From contig NZ_JAAXPS010000001.1 of the NCBI RefSeq assembly GCF_012396555.1, positions 310,001-374,000 of the forward strand: 64,000 nucleotides of DNA. The letters run 5' to 3'. The notes beneath the pieces were generated by a model. That model did not search any database, was not told where the DNA came from, and worked only from the letters and a program-made list of their open reading frames with translations. Each line of letters starts with the position of its first letter. Position 1 is the first letter of the stretch. The position numbers and the translations under genes are program-made. Source of the DNA: Facklamia miroungae (GTDB lineage Bacteria; Bacillota; Bacilli; Lactobacillales; Aerococcaceae). Of this stretch, positions 27,597 to 35,152 are shown piece after piece.

Positions 27597-29633
27597 CTAA
27601 ATTTCTAATTTAATTAATTGAGTATATTTTTCAAGTGTTTCTGCTTCTTCGGTTGTCATGAGTTCAGGTTGTTCGAGCAATTGGCCGACTGATTGATAAG
27701 CAGCTGTCATAATGGCTTCATCTTGTAGGGGATGGCCATAGGTGAATACGGGTATGCCACTTTGATTTCGACCCAGCACGTCGCCCATTCCTCTAATTTC
27801 CATATCTGCTCGTGATAATTCAAAGCCATCCTGACTTTCAACCATCTTAACCATACGCTCCTTGCCTTGGTCAGTGGTAGGGTTGGCAATGAGAAAACAA
27901 TAAGAAGGCAATGAACTTCGGCCCACTCGACCTCTTAATTGATGGAGTTGAGCCAAGCCAAATCGTTCGGCAGATTGAATGACCATTACTGTCGCATTGG
28001 GCACATCTACTCCAACTTCGACCATGGTCGTAGCGACTAAAATTTGAAGTTGATTGGCTTTAAATTCAGTCATTACCTGTTTTTGTTCTTCTTTATTCAA
28101 TTGTCCGTGTAAACGCCCAACCTTAACCTGCGGAAACTCATTTTTTAAGCGGTCGCAGGTTTCTTGAACATTCTCGACTTGTTCCATAAATTCGCTGGCT
28201 TGGATTAAAGGGAGTACGTAATAAATTTGATGCCCTTTATCCAATTCATTTTGCATGCGTTCATAGACCCAATCGATATGTTTGTCACTAACTACCTGTG
28301 TTTCAATTTCAACTCGGCCGTGCGGTAGCCCCTCCATCGTTGACACAGAAAGGTCCGCATAAAGAGTCTGTGCTAAACTCCTAGGAATGGGAGTAGCCGT
28401 CATTTGTAAGACATTCGCTTGATGTCCTGATAAGCCTTTTTCGAGTAGATTTTGTCTCTGACCAACACCAAAGCGATGTTGTTCATCAATTACTAAGTAG
28501 CCTAAGGACTTAAATTGAACTGTTTCTTGAATTAAGGCATGCGTTCCAATAACCAGTCGAATGCGACCTGATTCTAAGCCTTGCAAAATATTTTGTTTAT
28601 CTTTTTCTTTCATCTCTGAAGCAAGCATTTCAGCATGATAGCCGCTACTTTCGAAATAATTATTAAAAGATTGGCAATGTTGTTGAGCTAAAATTTCTGT
28701 TGGTACCATCATGGCCGTTTGAAAACCAGCTTGAACACAAGCAATCATGGTTATGAAAGCTACTAAGGTCTTACCACTACCCACATCACCTTGCAAGAGT
28801 CGATTCATTGGAAAAGGAGATAAAAGGTCTCGGCAAATTTCATTGACTGCTTTCTTTTGCGAATGAGTTAAATCAAAGGGAATCGTCTGAATAACCTGCC
28901 TTAAATCTTCTACTTGATAATGGACTTCAACCCCATTTGAATGCAAACGCTTTTGTTTAGCTCTTTGTAAACGCCATTGATAAAGGAAAAATTCTTGAAA
29001 AATGATCTTACGCTGAGCTTGAATCTTATCTTGTTCCTGCTTAGGGAAATGCATGGACCAAAGAGCCTCTTTAAGACTTATAAGATTGAATTGATCATTC
29101 AAAAAACCAGGAATTATTTCCTCAATTTCATTTTGATAATCAGTAAACGCTTGTTTTATGGCTTTAATAATTTGACTTTGGTTCAATCCCTTTGTTGCAT
29201 GATAAATGGGAGCATAATCATCACCAGCAGTTTGATTAATGATCTTTATGGCCAATAGAGACTGCTTAACCTCCTGCCATTTGCCATAAACGGCACGCAC
29301 TTGACCAAGCTCGATCTGCTTTTTTAAATAAGGCTGATTGAAAAAGGTCACCTCTACCACTTGAAAGTCGTCCACTGCCAACTTAAAACTTAAGCGACTT
29401 TTCTTTCTGCCAAAAAAAGTTACCACTGGCGGGCTGACGACTTGTCCCATTAAGACGACTTTTTCTTGGTCCAAGATTGTTTCTAATTCTCTGACTTGTA
29501 TGTCTTCGAAACGAAACGGAAAATGAAACATTAGATCCTTGACCGTTTTAATTCCTAACTGGTTAAATAAGAGACTTGTTTTAGGGCCAACGCCTTTTAA
29601 TCGATCAATGGAATCTAGCCAAGTTTTCTCCAT
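27597..29633 (-). CDS. recG: ATP-dependent DNA helicase RecG
   Basis: RecG remodels stalled forks and Holliday junctions. The 678-residue protein has an N-terminal OB/wedge domain (about 55-150), Walker A GDVGSGKT (about 281), DEQHRFG (about 382), TATPIPRS (about 412) and the C-terminal motif QLRGRVGRS. It follows fakA across a terminator and leads plsX-acpP, the usual recG-plsX arrangement. Confidence 0.96.
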   Translation of the reverse strand: MEKTWLDSIDRLKGVGPKTSLLFNQLGIKTVKDLMFHFPFRFEDIQVRELETILDQEKVVLMGQVVSPPVVTFFGRKKSRLSFKLAVDDFQVVEVTFFNQPYLKKQIELGQVRAVYGKWQEVKQSLLAIKIINQTAGDDYAPIYHATKGLNQSQIIKAIKQAFTDYQNEIEEIIPGFLNDQFNLISLKEALWSMHFPKQEQDKIQAQRKIIFQEFFLYQWRLQRAKQKRLHSNGVEVHYQVEDLRQVIQTIPFDLTHSQKKAVNEICRDLLSPFPMNRLLQGDVGSGKTLVAFITMIACVQAGFQTAMMVPTEILAQQHCQSFNNYFESSGYHAEMLASEMKEKDKQNILQGLESGRIRLVIGTHALIQETVQFKSLGYLVIDEQHRFGVGQRQNLLEKGLSGHQANVLQMTATPIPRSLAQTLYADLSVSTMEGLPHGRVEIETQVVSDKHIDWVYERMQNELDKGHQIYYVLPLIQASEFMEQVENVQETCDRLKNEFPQVKVGRLHGQLNKEEQKQVMTEFKANQLQILVATTMVEVGVDVPNATVMVIQSAERFGLAQLHQLRGRVGRSSLPSYCFLIANPTTDQGKERMVKMVESQDGFELSRADMEIRGMGDVLGRNQSGIPVFTYGHPLQDEAIMTAAYQSVGQLLEQPELMTTEEAETLEKYTQLIKLEI

Positions 29634-29654
29634 TTATTTCCCCCTCTCTTGAGC

Positions 29655-29689
29655 AAAAAAATAAACACCACCTAGAAACTAAGTGGTGA
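29655..29689 (-). terminator. Rho-independent terminator of fakA
   Basis: CACCACTTAG pairs with CTAGGTGGTG around TTT (29666-29688), followed on the minus strand by TTTATTTTTTT. It separates asp23-fakA from recG-plsX-acpP. Confidence 0.88.
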
Positions 29690-29706
29690 TCAGCTATTTT
29701 AACAAT

Positions 29707-31374
29707 CTAATCCACCGTAACAAAATAATTGTATACTGGTTGGTCTCCTTGGATTAATTCAAATTCAATCTCAGAGTTAGTTTGTTCAAAATGGTCAGCA
29801 ACTTCTTGGGCTAGTTGATGGTCACCCTCTTCGCCAATAATCACAGTTACTAACTCACTTGATTCATCCACCATTCGATTAACCAATTGGATCAGTGTTT
29901 CTTTTAAATCTTGATGCGACAGAATAATATTGCCGTCTAATATACCCATGAAATCATTTTCTTTAATGGTAAGACCATCAATTTGAGTATCACGGATTGC
30001 ATGTGTAATTTGTCCAGAAGCAACACTTAGAGCATATTCTTCCATGGCACTCCTGTTTTGTTCAATCGATGCTTCAGGATCATACATCAACATCGCTGAG
30101 ATCCCCTGCGTAATTGATTTTGTTCCGACTAAAACAGTGGGAACTTCACTCACTTCAGCTGCTTGTTGAGCAGCCATAATGATATTTTTGTTATTCGGTA
30201 ATAAGATAATGTTTTTTGCATTTACGCGTTCAATAGCTTTGATAAAGTCTTCGGTTGAAGGGTTCATGGTCTGACCGCCAGAGAGTACCTCTTTCACACC
30301 AATGGACTGGAAAAGTTCAGTTAATCCTTGACCTGAAGCCACGGCAATCACTGCATATTCCTCTTGGATTTGAGGTTTAGCTTTTTGTTGCAGAGAACTT
30401 TCTTGGTCTTCTAAGTCTCGAACTTGCTCGCGCATATTTTCGACCTTGATTTTGATCAATTCGCCAAATTCTTGACCCAATTGCATAATCTCGCCTGGAT
30501 CTTCGGTATGGATATGAACTTTCACAATTTCATCATCAGCAACGACCAATAAGGAATCTCCTTTTTGATCGAGGGTTTGTCTAAATGCTTCATAATCGAA
30601 AGCTTTTTTAGTGGTTTGCCCTTGACCAATTCTCACCATGATTTCAGTACAGAAACCATAAGTGATATCGTCCATAGACATTGGATGTTCATTAAGATCA
30701 TCAAAGATTGCGTGGGCATGACCCTTTTCTTCTTCAACTATATCATCGATGATTACTTCTCCTGACAAATTAGCTAGGAAGCCTTCGTAAATACATAAGA
30801 GCCCTTTTCCACCTGAATCGACTACACCGACTTGTTTTAAGACAGGTAGCAAATCTGGTGTGCGATCTAGTGATTGTCGCGCGCTCTCAACGATTGAACG
30901 CATAACTTGGATGATATCTTCCGTTTGTTTTGCTTCTTCTTCTCCACTGACAGCTGATTCTCTAGCCACCGTTAAAATTGTTCCCTCAACCGGTTTCATG
31001 ACTGCTTTATAAGCAGATTCAACTCCACCAATAAAGGCCTTTGCAAAATCTTTAGCAGTTAATTGTTCACAATCTTTAATAGCCATTGAAAAGCCGCGGA
31101 AAACTTGTGACAAAATGACACCGGAATTCCCTCTGGCTCCCATTAATAATCCTTTAGCTACTGCACCAGCTAATTCTCCAACATGTTGGCTATTGGTATT
31201 ACGCATATTCTCAACACCCGATTGGAAAGTCATATTCATATTGGTTCCTGTATCGCCATCTGGTACTGGAAAGACGTTTAAAGAATTCACTAAGTCAACA
31301 TTTTGAGCGAGGCGCTCTGCGCCTGCAATAAACATCTGTTTGAAATCAGATGCTTTTATTATTTTCAGTTCCAC
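29707..31374 (-). CDS. fakA: Fatty acid kinase catalytic subunit FakA (DAK2/YloV family)
   Basis: FakA phosphorylates fatty acids presented by FakB, feeding host or medium lipids to PlsX/PlsY. The N-terminal DhaL-type kinase domain carries the metal/nucleotide motif PVPDGDTGTNM (about 36-46), with GARGNSGVILSQ near 80. A middle domain and a C-terminal FakB-interacting domain (ILLPNNKNI near 396) follow, 555 residues in all. GTG start behind AGGAGG, 20 bases after asp23. Its closeness to plsX-acpP fits the lipid role. Confidence 0.93.
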   Translation of the reverse strand: MELKIIKASDFKQMFIAGAERLAQNVDLVNSLNVFPVPDGDTGTNMNMTFQSGVENMRNTNSQHVGELAGAVAKGLLMGARGNSGVILSQVFRGFSMAIKDCEQLTAKDFAKAFIGGVESAYKAVMKPVEGTILTVARESAVSGEEEAKQTEDIIQVMRSIVESARQSLDRTPDLLPVLKQVGVVDSGGKGLLCIYEGFLANLSGEVIIDDIVEEEKGHAHAIFDDLNEHPMSMDDITYGFCTEIMVRIGQGQTTKKAFDYEAFRQTLDQKGDSLLVVADDEIVKVHIHTEDPGEIMQLGQEFGELIKIKVENMREQVRDLEDQESSLQQKAKPQIQEEYAVIAVASGQGLTELFQSIGVKEVLSGGQTMNPSTEDFIKAIERVNAKNIILLPNNKNIIMAAQQAAEVSEVPTVLVGTKSITQGISAMLMYDPEASIEQNRSAMEEYALSVASGQITHAIRDTQIDGLTIKENDFMGILDGNIILSHQDLKETLIQLVNRMVDESSELVTVIIGEEGDHQLAQEVADHFEQTNSEIEFELIQGDQPVYNYFVTVD

Positions 31375-31394
31375 ACTTTACCTCCTAAACGATC

Positions 31395-31751
31395 CTAATC
31401 AATGGTCACACCCTGGACATGGACATGGACATAGTCCAATTCAAAGCCCAAGAGTTGTTCGACATTGTATTTAACAGCTTGTTGAATATTTTGACAGATA
31501 ACAGAGATCTTTGTACCGTATGAAACAACAATATAAACATCAACTGAAATATTGTCACCTTCTTGTGAAATCAACACGCCACGAGAATAGTTTTCTTTCT
31601 TTAGAATATCAGTTAAATTATCGCGGAAGAAATGTTTACTTACCATTCCTACAACACCATAGTTATCAGTAACTGCAGCACCAACAATCGTTGCAATCAC
31701 ATCATTTTCTAAGGAAATTTCTCCATTTAGAGTTTGGATATTAATAGCCAT
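31395..31751 (-). CDS. Asp23/Gls24-family envelope stress protein
   Basis: A 118-residue Asp23-domain protein of the short YloU type. Such proteins accompany FakA and are linked to membrane or alkaline stress. I choose the ATG of MAINIQTLNGE because AAGGAGG lies 7 bases upstream; a 19-codon upstream extension lacks a ribosome site and overlaps the promoter region. The C-terminus VHVHVQGV is typical. It is divergent from rpmB, and the two promoters interlock. Confidence 0.9.
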   Translation of the reverse strand: MAINIQTLNGEISLENDVIATIVGAAVTDNYGVVGMVSKHFFRDNLTDILKKENYSRGVLISQEGDNISVDVYIVVSYGTKISVICQNIQQAVKYNVEQLLGFELDYVHVHVQGVTID

Positions 31752-31858
31752 AACGAACCTCCTTTTTATTATCTCCCATAGTTTAGCATAAATTTTTATC
31801 CTTGGCACCTATTACATGGCTGAAATCTCGGTTAAAGACAAGTAACTTGTCTATTTTC

Positions 31859-31886
31859 ATCATAATTCTCTTGCGTCAAATGTCAA
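31859..31886 (-). promoter_or_regulatory. asp23-fakA promoter
   Basis: -35 TTGACA (31881-31886), 16-base spacer, -10 TATGAT (31859-31864) on minus. Its -35 box lies within the rpmB promoter spacer. Confidence 0.65.
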
Positions 31887-31899
31887 ATTATGGTAAATT
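31871..31899 (+). promoter_or_regulatory. rpmB promoter
   Basis: -35 TTGCGT (31871-31876), 17-base spacer, -10 TAAATT (31894-31899) on plus, overlapping the divergent asp23 promoter. Confidence 0.6.
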
Positions 31900-31953
31900 A
31901 ATTTGGTATGAAATGTAACTTTTTTATTGTTACAAGGAAAAGGAGGCAGAACC

Positions 31954-32142
31954 ATGGCTAAAGAATGCTATTTTACAGGGCGTAAAGCTGTATCTGGTAA
32001 CAACCGCTCTCATGCAATGAATAAATCAAAACGTCGTTTTGGCGCTAACTTACAAAAAGTCCGTGTTATGATCGATGGCAAACCTCAAAAAGTTTGGGTT
32101 TCAGCGCGAGCATTAAAATCAGGTAAAATTGAACGTGCATAA
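31954..32142 (+). CDS. rpmB: Large ribosomal subunit protein bL28
   Basis: The 62-residue protein starts [11 protein letters not shown] and has the basic core typical of bL28 ([18 protein letters not shown], then RVMIDG and [11 protein letters not shown]). I choose the ATG at 31954 because AAAAGGAGG lies just upstream; a longer frame starts within the leader. Only one Cys is present, so this is the zinc-free form. It is monocistronic, with its own promoter and terminator. Confidence 0.96.
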   Translation: MAKECYFTGRKAVSGNNRSHAMNKSKRRFGANLQKVRVMIDGKPQKVWVSARALKSGKIERA

Positions 32143-32162
32143 TCAGCACTTGTCAATAAACA

Positions 32163-32208
32163 AACGCTAGTCGTAATCGAAAAAGATTACTGACTAGCGT
32201 TTTTTGTA
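32163..32208 (+). terminator. Rho-independent terminator of rpmB
   Basis: ACGCTAGTC plus GTAATC pair with GATTAC and GACTAGCGT around a short loop, followed on plus by TTTTTT. Confidence 0.9.
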
Positions 32209-32215
32209 TTAATTT

Positions 32216-32683
32216 CTATTCTTGGCGCATAAACAGATTGCCATCGGTGTCAACTAAGTTTGCCTCTTCATTCAACTCAAAACTGAAATGTTTTTTATCT
32301 TTTAATTGGTAAGTTGGATTGTGAATAGTGACTTCAATCGCCATTGGCACTTCTTTAGAAAACTTTAAAAGCACATATTCTTCTTCCGTAAAGTTTCTCT
32401 CTTCTTCATCTGTACTTATCGTCAGTAACCGTGCATCCTGATTGACAGTTTCGTGATATATTTGCAGTAATGTATTCGAAGAATCGCCTTCTAAAGCTGC
32501 TTTGCTAAAATAAGATCGACCTAAAATGATCGTCAGTAAGTCCTCTTCTATTTCAAATCCCATAATATTCGAGTCTTCTTCAGTCAGATAGTTTCCCTCA
32601 AAATCAGCTCTCTCCTCTTGAGCTGCAATAGGTAGTGGTAACATTAAAGCCATAGCCAGTATCAAAACGAAAATCTTTCTCAT
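32216..32683 (-). CDS. Small secreted protein of unknown function
   Basis: A 155-residue protein I do not recognise. The N-terminus is a signal peptide (MRKIFVLILAMALMLPLPIAAQ, cleavage likely after AAQ or IAA). The mature part, about 130 residues, is very acidic (many Glu/Asp, EERNFTEEEY) and cysteine-free, and its spacing suggests mostly beta structure. There is no lipobox or wall anchor. It lies between thiN and the rpmB terminator with its own promoter, so the context gives no function. Confidence 0.75.
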   Translation of the reverse strand: MRKIFVLILAMALMLPLPIAAQEERADFEGNYLTEEDSNIMGFEIEEDLLTIILGRSYFSKAALEGDSSNTLLQIYHETVNQDARLLTISTDEEERNFTEEEYVLLKFSKEVPMAIEVTIHNPTYQLKDKKHFSFELNEEANLVDTDGNLFMRQE

Positions 32684-32705
32684 CCCATCAACATCCTCTC
32701 ATAAT

Positions 32706-32750
32706 AAAAAACTTGATTAAATAAAACGCGAAATCCTTTTATTTAATCAA
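32706..32750 (-). terminator. Rho-independent terminator of thiN
   Basis: A perfect 14-bp AT-rich stem (TTGATTAAATAAAA at 32713-32726 with its complement at 32737-32750) followed on minus by TTTTTTATTATG. The promoter of the next gene overlaps its upstream arm. Confidence 0.75.
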
Positions 32751-32779
32751 ATTTTAATATACTAATGAGAGCGCTTCAA
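32751..32779 (-). promoter_or_regulatory. Promoter of the small secreted protein gene
   Basis: -35 TTGAAG (32774-32779), 17-base spacer, -10 TAAAAT (32751-32756) on minus. The expected start point falls inside the thiN terminator stem, so transcripts from here would lack the full hairpin. Confidence 0.6.
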
Positions 32780-32820
32780 TAATCTTATGATTAAAATCTG
32801 ATGCTTTTATAATCAAAACC

Positions 32821-33483
32821 TTATTTTCCTTTTTCCCAAATTACCATAATTAAGCCTTCTCTAAAAGATAGACTAATCGGATGATGATCCATAAACTCAT
32901 TAGAAACGAGCGCACGCGGGAGAGTAAAGTCAGTTGGTTCGAGATTATATTTAGCTCCTGCAATTCGTAATGATTTGGTTGGCGTCATGGATATTATTGA
33001 AAGATAGTGGCAATCATTGATATTTTCTAAGGAATGATTACCTGGAATGAAGAATCGGATCATTTGATCGAACTCAATAAAAATTAAACGTGGAATTAAA
33101 GAACGAAACCGCTCTTGATAAACAAGCCAAAGATTCCCAATCAGATGGTCTAAGCGGCCTACTCCGTGACCAATCGCACCATATACTTCAATCGGACAGC
33201 GTTCATCTTGGCTAAGAGCCAATTCTAGACCTATTTCCATATCGGTATCATCTTTCGCTGCTGGGTACTTTAAAACTTCTTGACTAGCAGACTCAATTTG
33301 AGCTAGTTGATCCTGATTCACAGAATCAAAATCACCCACTGCGAAATTTAACCGATAGCCTGCTTCGACTAATTGCCAAGCCCCTCCATCTACACCGATT
33401 AAACAAATTCTATCTGATGGCAAATCCAAATAGTTGAGGGCAGGATGCGGTGCACCGGCACAAATAATAATTTTATCAAACAT
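32821..33483 (-). CDS. thiN: Thiamine pyrophosphokinase
   Basis: The enzyme makes thiamine diphosphate from thiamine and ATP. The 220-residue protein has the family motifs IGVDGGAWQL near residue 29, AVGDFDS near 47, and the acidic DDTDMEIGL near 80 that binds the nucleotide. The ATG at 33483 lies 5 bases after the rpe stop without a clear ribosome site, so coupling to rpe is likely; the longer frame overlapping rpe is rejected. The rsgA-rpe-thiN order is widespread in Firmicutes. Confidence 0.92.
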   Translation of the reverse strand: MFDKIIICAGAPHPALNYLDLPSDRICLIGVDGGAWQLVEAGYRLNFAVGDFDSVNQDQLAQIESASQEVLKYPAAKDDTDMEIGLELALSQDERCPIEVYGAIGHGVGRLDHLIGNLWLVYQERFRSLIPRLIFIEFDQMIRFFIPGNHSLENINDCHYLSIISMTPTKSLRIAGAKYNLEPTDFTLPRALVSNEFMDHHPISLSFREGLIMVIWEKGK

Positions 33484-33488
33484 AATCT

Positions 33489-34139
33489 TTAGTCTTGAGG
33501 TCTCAAAGAAGCAATAGCCGCAGTACGGTCTTCTTGTTTGAAGATGTATGAACCTGCTACTAAAACATCTGCTCCCGCTGCTAAACATTCTTTAGCTGTT
33601 TGGTAATTTACTCCACCATCCACTTCAATTTCGTAGTGGTAGTGTTCGTTAGCATGGCGTAATTGCGCTAATTTTTCTACCTTTTTCAGGGTTGAACCAA
33701 TAAAGGCTTGCCCACCAAAACCAGGATTGACTGTCATCACTAAGATAAGATCAGCTAATTCTAATAAGGGATAAACCGCCTCTACAGGAGTGCCTGGGTT
33801 TATTGCCACGCCCGCCTTTTTACCCAAAGCTTTGATTTGTTGCAAAGCAGAATGAATATGTTGAGTGGCTTCCGCATGAACCGTTATAATATCCGCTCCT
33901 GCTTGAGCAACCATTTCCAGGTATCTTTCTGGTTTTTCAACCATTAAATGGCAATCAAAAACCATTTGACAATGGGATCTTAACCCTTGAAAAATCATTG
34001 GCCCAAAAGAGATATTCGGTACAAAAGTGCCATCCATAATGTCAATATGTAAATATTCTGCTCCACCCTTTTCGATGGTTTGAATCTCTTCTAATAAATG
34101 GTTAAAATCTGCGCTTAGCATTGACGGTGCTATCTTCAT
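33489..34139 (-). CDS. rpe: Ribulose-phosphate 3-epimerase
   Basis: Interconverts ribulose-5-phosphate and xylulose-5-phosphate in the pentose phosphate pathway. The 216-residue TIM barrel shows IAPSMLSADF at the start, DIMDGTFVPNIS with a metal ligand Asp near 35, DCHLMVEKP near 66, MTVNPGFGGQAF near 139 and EVDGGVN near 174. I prefer the second ATG (34139), since AAAGGAG sits 7 bases upstream; the first ATG is too close. Confidence 0.96.
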   Translation of the reverse strand: MKIAPSMLSADFNHLLEEIQTIEKGGAEYLHIDIMDGTFVPNISFGPMIFQGLRSHCQMVFDCHLMVEKPERYLEMVAQAGADIITVHAEATQHIHSALQQIKALGKKAGVAINPGTPVEAVYPLLELADLILVMTVNPGFGGQAFIGSTLKKVEKLAQLRHANEHYHYEIEVDGGVNYQTAKECLAAGADVLVAGSYIFKQEDRTAAIASLRPQD

Positions 34140-34151
34140 GATCATTCTCCT

Positions 34152-35072
34152 TTAATAGTATATTTTTTTATTTTCGATTTTTTCTAAAATCTGTAAATAA
34201 TTTTGATAGCGACTTTGACTAATTGAGCCACTTGCTACTCGTTCTTTAACATGACAATTGGGTTCATTTTTATGAATACAGCTGCGGAAGCGACACTGTG
34301 CGCCTGCTTGATAAATTTCAGGAAAACAAGCAGCTAAGTCTTCCTTTTCTAAGTGGTCAAAATCGATAGCTGAAAAGCCAGGAGTGTCAGCAAGAAGTCC
34401 TTGACCAAAACGATAGAGCGTTACTTCGCGGGTCGTATGTTTACCGCGATTTAAATGATTAGAAATCTGATTCGTTTTAATTTCGGCTTCCGGTAAGAGT
34501 TGGTTAAGCAAGGTTGATTTTCCAACTCCAGATTGTCCTGTCATCACATAGATCCCTTCTTGGAAAAGCGTTTTAATGGCTTTAAGTTTTTCCTCAGATT
34601 GATCAAAGAGAAAGACTTGATAACCAATTTTTTCATAAAGATCTGTAATTTCTTTGACTTGTAGTCTACTTTTTGCTGATCCGTTTTGCTCGATCAGAAG
34701 ATCATATTTGGTTAAGAGAATAATCGGTTGTATGCGGTGCGATTCCATCGATACCAAAAAATAATCTAACAAATTATAGGAAAACGCTGGTTCGATCAAA
34801 GACATTACAATTAAAGCATAATCAACATTGGCAACGCTTGGACGGATGAGATAATTGTCTCTTTCAAAAATTTCTTCCAGTCGACCCACTTGACTTTCAT
34901 CCTGTTGATCCATTACAAAACGCACTCTATCACCTACTAAGGGGTTGGTCTTTAAGTGGCGAAAATTACCTCTGGGCTTGGTTACAAATGATTCTCCCTC
35001 AGACCAAACATAGTAGAAACCACTGATCGCTTGGTAAATAATTCCTTCATGTGAAGTAATAAGTTGTTTCAA
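34152..35072 (-). CDS. rsgA: Ribosome small-subunit assembly GTPase RsgA
   Basis: RsgA is a circularly permuted GTPase acting late in 30S assembly. The 306-residue protein has an OB fold, G4 LTKYDL near 118, Walker A TGQSGVGKSTLL near 177, the switch region GKHTTREV near 210, DTPGF near 229 and a C-terminal zinc motif with spaced Cys/His (CRFRSCIHKNEPNC). It starts with TTG behind AAAGGAGG. It leads rsgA-rpe-thiN after the prkC terminator. Confidence 0.95.
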   Translation of the reverse strand: MKQLITSHEGIIYQAISGFYYVWSEGESFVTKPRGNFRHLKTNPLVGDRVRFVMDQQDESQVGRLEEIFERDNYLIRPSVANVDYALIVMSLIEPAFSYNLLDYFLVSMESHRIQPIILLTKYDLLIEQNGSAKSRLQVKEITDLYEKIGYQVFLFDQSEEKLKAIKTLFQEGIYVMTGQSGVGKSTLLNQLLPEAEIKTNQISNHLNRGKHTTREVTLYRFGQGLLADTPGFSAIDFDHLEKEDLAACFPEIYQAGAQCRFRSCIHKNEPNCHVKERVASGSISQSRYQNYLQILEKIENKKIYY

Positions 35073-35103
35073 ATATTTCCCTCCTTTATTCCCATCATTT
35101 CTT

Positions 35104-35140
35104 AAAAAAAAGTTAAGAGTCAGTCCTACTGCTCTTAACT
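35104..35140 (-). terminator. Rho-independent terminator of prkC
   Basis: AGTTAAGAG (35132-35140 on minus) pairs with CTCTTAACT (35111-35119) and is followed by TTTTTTT on the minus strand. Confidence 0.87.
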
Positions 35141-35152
35141 CTTACTCACTCA

